From assembly GCF_002214185.1 (NCBI RefSeq), contig NZ_CP022161.1, positions 9,803,486-9,867,485 on the forward strand: DNA of 64,000 nucleotides, read 5' to 3'. This document shows positions 9,306-17,194 of the stretch, piece by piece (position 1 is the stretch's first letter; each line of letters begins with the position of its first letter). The position numbers and the translations under genes were made by a program. Below the pieces are notes generated by a model. That model worked only from the letters and a program-made list of their open reading frames with translations, did not search any database and was not told the DNA's origin. The stretch comes from Streptomyces capitiformicae. GTDB lineage: Bacteria > Actinomycetota > Actinomycetes > Streptomycetales > Streptomycetaceae.

Positions 9306-9325
9306 CCCCGGCGTGAACACCGGGG
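9306..9325. repeat. GC hairpin resembling an IS200/IS605-type end
   Basis: CCCCGG (9306-9311) and CCGGGG (9320-9325) enclose CGTGAACA. Hairpins of this kind mark ends of IS605-family elements in actinomycetes, but no transposase is adjacent. A terminator for the minus-strand AraC gene is the alternative. Confidence 0.4.
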
Positions 9326-9379
9326 CTTTCTGCAAGAGTCCCGATAATTCCCCAGGCGAAGACGAAGCAACGGAGAGCG

Positions 9380-10198
9380 TCAAGGTGTCCGAGGGGCGAG
9401 CAGGCGTCGCAGTGCCGTCGGTGTACGGCCCAGGTACTGGCGTATGGTCCTGCTCATGTGCGCCTGGTCGGCGAAGCCGAGGTCTGCGGCGAGGGCGCCG
9501 AGGCTGTTCTCGCCCTCCTCCAGGCGGTCGAGGGCGCGGCCGATGCGGACGCGGTTGCGATATTGGGTCACGGACACCCCCAGTTCGCGGCTGAAGGATC
9601 GGCTCAGGCGGTAGGGCGAGACGCCCAGCACTTCTGCGAGCGGGAGCAGTCCGTTCGAGGCCGGGTGGCCTTCGGTGATCGCCTGGCGTGCCGCCGCAAC
9701 GAGAGCCGCTTGGTTTCCCTGGGCTTGTGCGCTGAGTGGTGTGGGCCCTGAGACGACTTGGCGGACGGTGGTGGCGAGCAGGCCGAGCAATTCTTCGGTC
9801 AGCGTGTAGTCGACGTCTCCGGTCCGCGCGGTCGCCAGGAGCCGGCGATGGGTGAGGTCGAGGCGGGCATCGACGTACACGTTCTGGGTGGCCAGGCGCG
9901 CGACGTCGCCGGCCATGACGTGCCAGAGCGCCGGCGTCAGGCTAATGGATGTGCAGTCGTCGCCTCCGGCGGGATGGGCGAAGTGCTCTTCCTCACCCGG
10001 CACGCCGACGTAGGCCATTGTCGAGTCGATGTCGGCGGCGGCTCCGGCTACGCGCCTGCGGAACCGGCCACGGCACACGAGCACCAACCGGTAGTCCTCA
10101 CGTACTTCGGCCTCCGACCAGCGCGCATGGTCGTCCTGGCATGTCACAGCCGTGATGCTGAAATCGAGTCGGGTAGCGAGAGTGGTGGTTGAGAGCAC
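9380..10198 (-). CDS. AraC family transcriptional regulator
   Basis: A 272-residue protein with an N-terminal cupin-like sensor region (RLVLVCRGRFRRRVAG...HFAHPAGGDD) and a C-terminal double helix-turn-helix: LPLAEVLGVSPYRLSRSFSRE and LAADLGFADQAHMSRTIRQY. The GTG start at 10198 gives the complete family length. It is divergent from the VOC/SRPBCC pair starting at 10387 and could regulate it across the 188-base gap. The ligand is unknown. Confidence 0.88.
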   Translation of the reverse strand: MLSTTTLATRLDFSITAVTCQDDHARWSEAEVREDYRLVLVCRGRFRRRVAGAAADIDSTMAYVGVPGEEEHFAHPAGGDDCTSISLTPALWHVMAGDVARLATQNVYVDARLDLTHRRLLATARTGDVDYTLTEELLGLLATTVRQVVSGPTPLSAQAQGNQAALVAAARQAITEGHPASNGLLPLAEVLGVSPYRLSRSFSRELGVSVTQYRNRVRIGRALDRLEEGENSLGALAADLGFADQAHMSRTIRQYLGRTPTALRRLLAPRTP

Positions 10199-10386
10199 CT
10201 TTGCACGCTACGCCGAGGGTCTGACAATCACCCTCGCAAGGATGTTCAAGACGGGGACCTACTGCCACGAGCAGGCTGGTCGACGTGCCCCGGCCCGGCC
10301 GCCCGGCCCAGTGCACCCGCGCTGCGGCGTCGGCACGGGCGGGGCACGTCACACATCACCAGCACCCATACGAAGGGGTCATTGGC

Positions 10387-10749
10387 ATGCCCGCTCTCGC
10401 GGAGTTCACCGCGGTCGTCATCGACTGCGCAGATCCGGCCATGCTCGCCGAGTTCTACAGGAAGGCCACCGGCTGGGAAATCACCTACAGCGACCAGGAC
10501 TTCGCCTCCCTGGGCAACGGCGGTCGAATGCAAATCGCCTTCGTGCGCATCGAGGGCTACCAGGCGCCGGGCTGGCCTGACGCCCGCAAGCACGCGCACC
10601 TCGACTTCACCGTCACCGACTTGGAGAGCACCGCCAAGGAACTGCTCGCCCTCGGGGCAGCAAAGCCCGAGTTCCAGACCGGCGAGGGCAAGTGGGTGGT
10701 GCTCACCGATCCCGAGGGGCACCCGTTCTGCCTCACCACCGGCGACTGA
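10387..10749 (+). CDS. VOC (glyoxalase-like) family protein
   Basis: A 120-residue vicinal-oxygen-chelate protein. Segments FTAVVIDCADPAMLAEFYRKATGWE, KHAHLDFTVTDLES and DPEGHPFCL are typical of this two-motif fold, with metal-type residues His and Glu in HLDFTV and DPEGHPF. Such proteins act as small-molecule dioxygenases, isomerases or resistance binders; the substrate cannot be read. The ATG at 10387 follows GAAGGGG. The gene seems co-transcribed with the SRPBCC gene 27 bases downstream. Confidence 0.85.
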   Translation: MPALAEFTAVVIDCADPAMLAEFYRKATGWEITYSDQDFASLGNGGRMQIAFVRIEGYQAPGWPDARKHAHLDFTVTDLESTAKELLALGAAKPEFQTGEGKWVVLTDPEGHPFCLTTGD

Positions 10750-10775
10750 CCACCCGGAAAACAGGAGAGACCACC

Positions 10776-11192
10776 CTGGCTCACATCCATAAAGAATTCC
10801 TGATCGCGAGCGCCCCCGACAACGTCTGGGCGGCACTCCGCGACGTCAGCGGGATACACCGGCGCCTGGCACCCGGCTTCGTCACGGACACGCGTCTCGA
10901 GGCGGATACCAGAGTCGTGACCTTCGCCAACGGCGTCGTGGTGCACGAGCTTCTCGTTGACATCGACGACGAAACCCGTCGGGTCGCTTATGCGGTGATC
11001 GGCGGGTCACTGGCCCCCAAGCACCACCACGCGTCGATGCAGGTCTTCGCGGGCGGCGAGGACCACAGTCGGTTCGTCTGGATCAGCGATGTGGCACCGG
11101 ACGACCTCGCGGGCCCTATCGCTGAGATGGTCGACCAGGGAGCACGCGTCATCAAGCAGACGCTGGAGACCCAAGCCACTGCGGACAACTGA
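10776..11192 (+). CDS. SRPBCC family protein, apparent CTG start
   Basis: A 138-residue START-like protein: AHIHKEFLIASAPDNVWAALRDV at the N-terminus, FANGVVVHELLVDIDDETRRVAYAV in the middle and WISDVAPDDL near the end. The full family length is reached only if translation starts at the CTG at 10776, which has a good Shine-Dalgarno (AGGAGAG) seven bases upstream; no ATG, GTG or TTG is available at that place. The family binds hydrophobic ligands. It is paired with the VOC gene upstream. Confidence 0.75.
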   Translation: MAHIHKEFLIASAPDNVWAALRDVSGIHRRLAPGFVTDTRLEADTRVVTFANGVVVHELLVDIDDETRRVAYAVIGGSLAPKHHHASMQVFAGGEDHSRFVWISDVAPDDLAGPIAEMVDQGARVIKQTLETQATADN

Positions 11193-11377
11193 CCGAGCGG
11201 CCGGGAAGTGCGGCGCGGCTCCGGCAGGGGTCTGGTCCCGATGGAGCCGCGTCCGCAATCCCCGTGGGAAAGCTCGTGAACGTCTCCCAGGGGAATATCG
11301 CGACCGTTCACACGGGCTCGCGTGAGACCGCGTACGCGGGTCTGTAAAGGCTTCTGTGGAACTCGGTTTGGTGGTGG

Positions 11378-12117
11378 TCAGTCGCGGGCTGCGGTGAGGC
11401 GGCCGTCGAAGGCGATGTCGAAGGCGTTCAGGGCGGGCTTCCAGCGGCGGCCCCAGCGTTGGCGGCCCTTGCCGGAGGGGTCCAGGCTTATGACGGCGCG
11501 GTAGACGCACTTGAGAGCTGCCGCGTCGGTGGGGAAGTGCCCGCGGGCTCCGACGGCCTTGCGGATCCGGGCGTTGACGCTCTCGATCGCGCTGGTCGTG
11601 CAGATGATCTTGCGGATCTCGACGTCGAACTGGAGGAAGGGGACGAACTCGGCCCAGGCGTTCTCCCACAGGCGCACGATGCCGGGGTACTTCGTCCCCC
11701 ATTTCTCGCTGAACTGCAAGAACTGTGTCGTGGCCGCGTCCTCGGTCGGCGCGGTGTAGACGGGCTTGAGGTCGGCGGCGATCTTCGCCCAGTCCTGCCG
11801 GCCCGCGTAGGAGAACGAGTTCCGCAGGAGGTGAACCACGCAGGTCTGGACCACAGTGCGGGGCCACACATTGTTCACCGCGTCCGGCAGCCCGGACAGG
11901 CCGTCGCAGACGAGCATCAGCACATCACGGGTGCCGCGGTTCTTAATCTCGGTGAGGACCTGCTGCCAGTACTTCGCACCCTCGCCGCCGTCGCCGATCC
12001 ACAGTCCGAGGATGTCGCGCTGCCCGTCCGCGGTGACCGCCAGGGCGATGTAGACCGGCCGGTTGGCGACCTGCCCGTCGCGGACCTCGACGTTCACGGC
12101 ATCACGGTCGATGTGGT
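11378..12117 (-). mobile_element. IS256-family transposase, 3' two-thirds remnant
   Basis: The minus strand reads DAVNVEVRDGQVANRPVYIALAV with the first catalytic Asp, then DILGLWIGDGGEGAKYWQ, DVLMLVCDGLSGLPDAV with a second Asp, and IICTTSAIESVNARIRKAV with the Glu region, ending LTAARD. The N-terminal DNA-binding part is missing because the sequence joins an ISL3 fragment at about 12117. The remaining frame is intact, so truncation is the only visible lesion. Confidence 0.85.
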
Positions 12118-12425
12118 GGCGAGAGGCCGGGCGGCCGGGGCGGCGTGTCCGGACTGCGGTCGCTTTTCGGACCGGGTGCACGACTCGCAGGTTGATGGAT
12201 CTCCCGCTCGGTGAGCAGAGCGTCGTGATCCGGTTGACGGTCCGGCGTTTCATCTGCGGCGCGGCCAACTGCCTGCGCCGCATGTTCGTCGAGCCGTTCG
12301 CTCAGTTGACCGCGCCGTACGCGCGCTTCACCACTCGGCTCAACCACATCCTGGAGCGCATCGGGCTCACGCTCGCCGGACGGGCCGGCGCCCGCCTGGC
12401 AGCCCAAGTGGGCGCGCTCGGGCAG
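12118..12425 (+). mobile_element. ISL3-family transposase, N-terminal fragment
   Basis: Reads ACPDCGRFSDRVHDS in one frame, then after an indel near 12190 LMDLPLGEQSVVIRLTVRRF, FICGAANCLRRMFVEPF and APYARFTTRLNHILERIGLTLAGRAGARLAAQ. This is the zinc-finger and helix-turn-helix start of an ISL3 transposase. The DDE catalytic part is absent. It is head-to-head with the IS256 remnant, so one element was probably cut by another. Confidence 0.8.
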
Positions 12426-12860
12426 CCCGCCTGCGTGCAGCTGTTCCTGCCGCTCCATCTCTGTCTGGAGATCCCGGTCCCCGGCTTCGGCGGCCGCGGC
12501 TTTGGCTTCGGTGGCGAGCCCGTGCTGGACGACGGCGTCGGCGTCCGGGTCGTAGACACCGCCGGTGGTGGCGAGCAGCTACGCGATGCGCTCCCACTCG
12601 CCGACTTCGGCGGGGCTGCGTTCGTCGTCGGCCAGGTCCTCGCGGCCGCGTTCGAGGTGCCGCTGCAGCCGGGCTTCGTCGAGGGCGGCCGCGGCCTCGG
12701 TGGCGGTCATGCCGGTGGCGCGTCGGCGGACCGAGCGGCGGCCGACCTTCGCCCATTCGACCGGATAGCAGGGCGCGGCCGCGGCGGGCGCCGGGACGCA
12801 GGGACCTAGGGACGCAGGGACGCAGGGACGGCGGCTGGACCGGGGAACATGGGTGCTCAC
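12425..12860 (-). pseudogene. Hypothetical protein interrupted by an in-frame stop
   Basis: The minus strand reads GMTATEAAAALDEARLQRHLERGREDL then AEVGEWERIA. It meets TAG at 12579-12581 and continues in the same frame as LLATTGGVYDPDADAVVQHG, TEAKAAAAEAGDRDLQTEMERQEQ. The continuity of sense on both sides suggests one real gene with a nonsense change. I do not recognise the family; it is helical and charged. The end at about 12425 merges into the ISL3 fragment. Confidence 0.45.
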
Positions 12861-13023
12861 ACGAGCCTCCCAGCCGTCGCGGAAACGGTGACGGGAAATC
12901 CGGCTGCCGCGCGGTGGGCGCGGCAGCCGTAGACAGGTTCATAGCAGCCACGAATTCCGTGTGGCTAACAGCGGCTGACACAAAGAGGTGGATCGGCGCC
13001 GATGACCGTGTCCGGGGCGGGAG

Positions 13024-13800
13024 TTGACCGTTCGGCCGGGTGTGGGGACAGCGCCGTGGATCGTGTCGGATGAGCTGTGGGACCGCCTTGAGTCGCTGCT
13101 GCCGCGGCGTGGGCGGCGCTTGCGCTACCCGAGCCGCAAACCGCTGCCGGACCGGAAGGTGCTGTGCGGGATCCTGTACGTGCTGCACACCGGCATCCAG
13201 TGGGAGTACCTGCCCCAGGAGCTCGGCTTCGGCTCGGTCATGACCTGCTGGCGCAGGCTGCGGGACTGGAACGAGGCCGGTGTCTGGCAGCGGCTGCACG
13301 AGGTCCTGCTCGCCGAGCTGAAGGCGGCGGCGAAGCTCGACTGGTCGGGCTGCGTGGTCGACTCCTCCCACGTCAAGGCGCCAAAAGGGGGAGCCACACA
13401 GGCCCGTCGCCGGTCGACCGGGGCCGGGCCGGCTCGAAACACGATCTGATCATCGACGGGAACGGCGCGCCGCTCGCGGTCATCCTCACCGGCGGCAACC
13501 GCGGGCGACATCACCCAGCTGCTGCCGCTCCTCGGCGCGATCCCGCCGGTCCGCGGACGGGTCGGACGTCCCCGCTGCACGCCCGACTCGCTGTTCGCCG
13601 ACCACGGCTACGACCACGACATCTACCGCGACCAGGTCCGTTCCCGCCGGATCCTGCCCGTCATCGCCCGCCGCGGCACGCCCCACGGCAGCGGACCGGG
13701 TGTCTACCGCGGGGTGGTAGAGCGCACGTTCGCCTGGCTGCACTGCTTCCGACGTCTCCGGGCGCGCTGGGAACGACGGGCCGACATCCATGACATCACG
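13024..13800 (+). mobile_element. IS5-family transposase with -1 slip site and one further frameshift
   Basis: Frame 1 (13024-13392) reads WIVSDELWDRLESLLPRRG, GILYVLHTGIQWEYLP and CVVDSSHVKAPKGG. Shifting back one base in AAAAGGGGGA gives SHTGPSPVDRGRAGSKHDLI, the expected continuation. A second, opposite change near 13500 (an extra G) is needed to reach DITQLLPLLGAIPPVRG, LFADHGYDHDIYRDQVRSR and GVVERTFAWLHCFRRLRARWE. The C-terminus departs from the family after DIHD. The first slip resembles the programmed frameshift of IS5 groups; the second makes it a pseudogene. Confidence 0.8.
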
Positions 13801-14066
13801 CCACCGAGGTCAGTAGAGGCTGTTGTCATTCCGATCTTGTCGGGCGGCACGCGAACATATGTCCCAACCCAGAACCCGCGCGGGTGATCTTCGTGGGGGG
13901 CTGCGCACGGAAACAGGGCCTGCTGGCAACTCGGGGGAACGAACCCGCTTCGGGCATCTGGAGGCCCTTTTGCCCCAGCCTGTCGCGTCCGTGCTATCGG
14001 AGTCCAACTCTCGCGTGCCGCTGTGCGATTGCCTCGCACGCTGGTTCGGCAACGCAGGCGACCGCG

Positions 14067-14597
14067 ATGCAGCGCGACGTCGACTTCCGCGACTTCGCCA
14101 CCTACGCGGAACTGCGCCAGTGGGCCACGCAGATGACCGGCAGCCCGGCCTACGGGGTCATGTGGGCCATGGCTGGCACCGAACTCACGGAAGCGCAGTC
14201 GCTGGTGCGTGAGTTCGCCGAACTTTGCCAGTTGTCCGACGTGCTGTGCGACCTGTCGGAGGACCTCGACGACGGCCGCCTCTACCTCCCTCTTGAGGAT
14301 CTCGACCAGCTCGGGGTGCACCCCGCGGACGTCAAGGCCAAACGGTGGACACCGGCCATGGCTGACCTCATCGCGTTCGAAGCCGCGCGCGTCAGGGACC
14401 GGTTGCCCGCCCTGGCCGCTGAACTGGAACACACCCCCGTCGGCACCTTCGCCCAGGCATTCGGCGAGCATTGCAGGCTGCTCCTGGCCGGCGTGCTGGC
14501 CGCAGGCCAGGACGTGCTCCACCGGCCGGTCCAACCACCCATGGGTGACTTCCTCAATGCGTGGCGCCCCCTGATGCGCGACGTCATCCCCTGCTGA
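14067..14597 (+). CDS. Squalene/phytoene synthase-like protein, N-terminally short
   Basis: From ATG 14067 the product is 176 residues: MQRDVDFRDFATYAELRQWA, then the second Asp-rich motif in DVLCDLSEDLDDGRLYLPLEDL, then WTPAMADLIAFEAARVRDRL. It resembles the back half of head-to-head prenyl synthases (usually about 300 residues). The first DxxxD motif is not present in any frame I can connect, and an IS5 remnant ends 270 bases upstream, so it is probably truncated. It sits 18 bases before a polyprenyl synthetase gene, which suggests an isoprenoid pathway. Confidence 0.6.
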   Translation: MQRDVDFRDFATYAELRQWATQMTGSPAYGVMWAMAGTELTEAQSLVREFAELCQLSDVLCDLSEDLDDGRLYLPLEDLDQLGVHPADVKAKRWTPAMADLIAFEAARVRDRLPALAAELEHTPVGTFAQAFGEHCRLLLAGVLAAGQDVLHRPVQPPMGDFLNAWRPLMRDVIPC

Positions 14598-14615
14598 CCA
14601 TTGAAAGGACGTGTC

Positions 14616-15590
14616 ATGCCCATCGCCGTGACCCCAGTCGGGGGCACACACATTCCGCTCCTGGAGGCTGAGCTGCTGCGCTGGGTGGGCAGCGGCGACA
14701 GCCTGCTGGAGGTAGCCTGCCTGGACGCTTTGTTCCCCCCGGGCAAGCTCCTTCGCCCCATCCTGTGTATGGAGTCCGCCAAAGCCGTCGGCGGTGACAT
14801 GAACCAGGTGCTGGCGTTCGCGGCCGGCATCGAATGCCTGCACGTCGCCAGCCTCATCCACGACGACATCATCGACCAGGACCCGGTACGCCGCGGGCGG
14901 GCCTCCACCGCCGAGCAGTACGGCCTCGCCGAGGCCCTGGTAGCAGGTGACGGACTGTCGATGGCCGGAATTGCGGCCATGCTCAGCGGCGGCCCCGCCG
15001 AGCGCGTACTGCACGCAGCACGGGTCACCGTCGATGCCCTGCGTCACATGTGCCAGGGCATCATGCGCGAAACCGGAATCCGCGGCGACCTGACCTGCGG
15101 GGTACCCGCCGTCCTGAACGTCATGCAAGCCAAGACCGCCGCTCTGACCGGCGCCGCCTGCCAGGCCGGCGCCATCCTGGCCGGAGCAACCCTGGAGCAG
15201 GACCGAGCCCTACGCAGGTACGGAGAACAGCTCGGCATGGCCTTCCAGATCCGTGACGACCTGCTCCCCTACACCGCCGAGGACCAGATCACCGGCAAGA
15301 CAGCCATCAGCGACGTCGCCAACCTGCAGCCCACCCTGCCCGTCCTGCTCGCCTACGAAGTGGCCGACAAAGCCGACCGCGACCGCCTGACCACCGTATT
15401 CCACGGCGACACCGACCCCGTCACCGCACACCGAGACATCCTCGCCGTGCTGACACGCACCGGCGCCCTCACCAAGGCGGCCCAGATGGCATCCTCCCGC
15501 GCCGAACAAGCACACGTTGCACTCACCGGCCTGCCGGACGCCCTGCGCCTCGCCGAACTGGCCACATCAGCAGCCGACCGTCAGCGCTGA
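14616..15590 (+). CDS. Polyprenyl (isoprenyl) diphosphate synthase family protein
   Basis: A 324-residue all-helical prenyl synthetase. The first Asp-rich motif is intact (LIHDDIIDQDPVRRGR). The second is FQIRDDLLPYTAEDQITGK, where the usual DDxxD has Pro at the third Asp. Synthases of this type condense IPP with allylic diphosphates; the variant second motif might alter activity or chain length. The ATG at 14616 follows GAAAGGAC. It is coupled to the upstream squalene/phytoene synthase-like gene, so they probably worked in one isoprenoid route. Confidence 0.85.
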   Translation: MPIAVTPVGGTHIPLLEAELLRWVGSGDSLLEVACLDALFPPGKLLRPILCMESAKAVGGDMNQVLAFAAGIECLHVASLIHDDIIDQDPVRRGRASTAEQYGLAEALVAGDGLSMAGIAAMLSGGPAERVLHAARVTVDALRHMCQGIMRETGIRGDLTCGVPAVLNVMQAKTAALTGAACQAGAILAGATLEQDRALRRYGEQLGMAFQIRDDLLPYTAEDQITGKTAISDVANLQPTLPVLLAYEVADKADRDRLTTVFHGDTDPVTAHRDILAVLTRTGALTKAAQMASSRAEQAHVALTGLPDALRLAELATSAADRQR

Positions 15591-15694
15591 GTAGGGCCGG
15601 GACTGGCGCGGTGGCTGATGCTCCGTTTCCAGTTCCCGCTCCTGGTCTGCACCGGGCTGGCCGCTCAGCCCTCAAGTACAGGAGACCTGCGCTC

Positions 15695-16279
15695 ATGAAC
15701 ACCTCCCGCATACTCAAGCGCTCCGCTCTGGCCGTGGCCGGGGCCGCCGGTGTCCTGGCGGTGGCGGTGACTGTCATCCCTCAGGAGGAGACCCCGGCCG
15801 CTCAGAGTGTGAAGTCCCCTCCGCTCCTGGCCGCCCTTACGCAAGCGGCTTCGCTGCCGTTCGCCTGCCAGAAGGCGATCTTCAAGACCGGGGATCAGTT
15901 CGCCACCACCCGCTACGCCATCCCGGACGAGTTCTGGAACGCCGCTGTCGCCGCTCTGGGCAGTCTGACCGAGACCGAGCGGGCCGAACTCACCCGGCCT
16001 GCCTGTGCGGCGTGGAACAGTTGGGCCACCGCCAACAGCACCGCCGTGACGGGTGAGCTCGACAACCGCTACCGCAACGCTCCCCTGCCGGTGTGCAACA
16101 AGTTCACCGTCGCCACTGTGGGAACGGTCAGGAAGTTCTCTCCGAACACCCCGGCGGCGGCCCGGGGCCTGGAAAAGGTGGTCAAGAAGGTGTGGACCGA
16201 GGCCATGACCAAGCTTTCCGCTACGGCCTCCGACGCCACCTGCCGCACCTCCTACAGCACCGCCAAGACCGCCTGGTAG
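15695..16279 (+). CDS. Secreted hypothetical protein
   Basis: A 194-residue protein with a Sec signal peptide (MNTSRILKRS followed by ALAVAGAAGVLAVAVTVIP; cleavage probably near AAQ). The mature part has four Cys (FACQKAIF, RPACAAW, PVCNKF, ATCRTS), which could form two disulfides, and Trp/Ala-rich helices. I recognise no family. The ATG at 15695 follows CAGGAG with ten-base spacing. It lies 104 bases after the polyprenyl synthetase; co-transcription is possible but not shown. Confidence 0.7.
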   Translation: MNTSRILKRSALAVAGAAGVLAVAVTVIPQEETPAAQSVKSPPLLAALTQAASLPFACQKAIFKTGDQFATTRYAIPDEFWNAAVAALGSLTETERAELTRPACAAWNSWATANSTAVTGELDNRYRNAPLPVCNKFTVATVGTVRKFSPNTPAAARGLEKVVKKVWTEAMTKLSATASDATCRTSYSTAKTAW

Positions 16280-16323
16280 CCACCGCGGCCCTGGCCCCTG
16301 TCCTCCGAGGATTCCACGCCTTC

Positions 16324-16599
16324 TCAGCGGGCCCGGTTCAGTGCCCGGGTCAGTTCCCGGTTGGCCGCCCGCGCGGCATCGAGTTCCTCGGTCCGCTCAT
16401 CGAGCTGGCCCTTTATGTCGGCGAGGTGTTGTTCGAGCAACGTGATGCGACGTTGAAGCTCGTCGATGTCGGCGGACGCGCCAAGGCCGGATTCTTTCCC
16501 GGCGGTTTCACCAAGGGTCTCGGAGAGACGCTTCTCCAACTGTCGGCCCCGGGCTGTCAGCCGTCTGTTTCGCTCGAGCGCGACGACAAGAGATGCCAT
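16324..16599 (-). CDS. DUF6262-like coiled-coil tail
   Basis: A 91-residue protein from ATG 16599: MASLVVALERNRRLTARGRQ, then LEKRLSETLGE, IDELQRRITLLEQHLADIKG and ELDAARAANRELTRALNR. This is a heptad-rich helix like the C-terminal part of DUF6262 proteins, which accompany Tn554-type tyrosine recombinases. The helix-turn-helix half is missing or was never present here. The frame extends upstream without family resemblance. Its start codon interlocks with the start of the divergent pseudogene. Confidence 0.5.
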   Translation of the reverse strand: MASLVVALERNRRLTARGRQLEKRLSETLGETAGKESGLGASADIDELQRRITLLEQHLADIKGQLDERTEELDAARAANRELTRALNRAR

Positions 16600-16970
16600 G
16601 TCACACCACTGCCACCAAAACCCCAGAGAACCCGACGATCTCCTCATCGCGCAGCGGACCTCAACCAGGTCCGCGCCGACCTCACCGCCTTGTAGGGGCG
16701 GCTGCCCTACTCGGTGGAGCCGATGGAGGCCCGGGGGCGTCCGAGGGCTACTGGTTCGCAACGTCCCGCGCGTACCCTGACTCGCCGGGCTGGTCCCAGC
16801 AGGAACAGCAGCAGGTCGCCGCGCTGCGGGAGAAGGCACGCGACGTCACCGGGGTGATACTCACGCACGCCTTCTGGGACGGGGTCGCGGCACCGCATCG
16901 TCCCGACGCCCGCAGCCAGCTCAAGTACGCCCTCGATGTCCACGAGGACAGCCGAGATCAGGAGGTGTAA
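16598..16970 (+). pseudogene. Hypothetical conserved protein, multiply frameshifted
   Basis: Three frames add up to one protein. ATG 16598 begins MSHHCHQNPREPDDLLIAQR. A shift gives DLNQVRADLTAL, a TAG stop at about 16693, and GRLPYSVEPMEA. Another shift gives EGYWFATSRAYPDSPGW, VAALREKARDVTGVILTHAFW and DARSQLKYA. I recall small actinobacterial proteins of this pattern near mobile elements but know no function. At least two indels and a nonsense codon make it inactive. Confidence 0.55.
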
Positions 16971-17194
16971 CCGTAGCGGCCCCTCGGGGGCGTGTCCTGA
17001 GGGCGGACGTGCTGGGCGTACCTGCCCAACGAGGCGACAGCTGCGACTGGTTGGGGACAGGATGGCGGCAGCGATCGCGGGGAGGGCCGGATGAGGCTGA
17101 CCATTGGGCGATGCACAACCTGAATCTGCAGGTCGGGGGGCTGGCGTGCGTCGCGATCGGGATGCTCGCGCTGGTCGGCGCCGTGTCACGTGGA

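Noticed and set aside
11325..11343. Hairpin AGACCGCGTACGCGGGTCT as IS end or terminator
   Set aside because: It has a one-base bulge, and no matching copy was found at the other side of the IS256 remnant.
14616..16279. Complete biosynthetic gene cluster for a terpenoid
   Set aside because: Only one prenyl synthetase and a truncated synthase are present, with no cyclase, P450 or tailoring enzyme.
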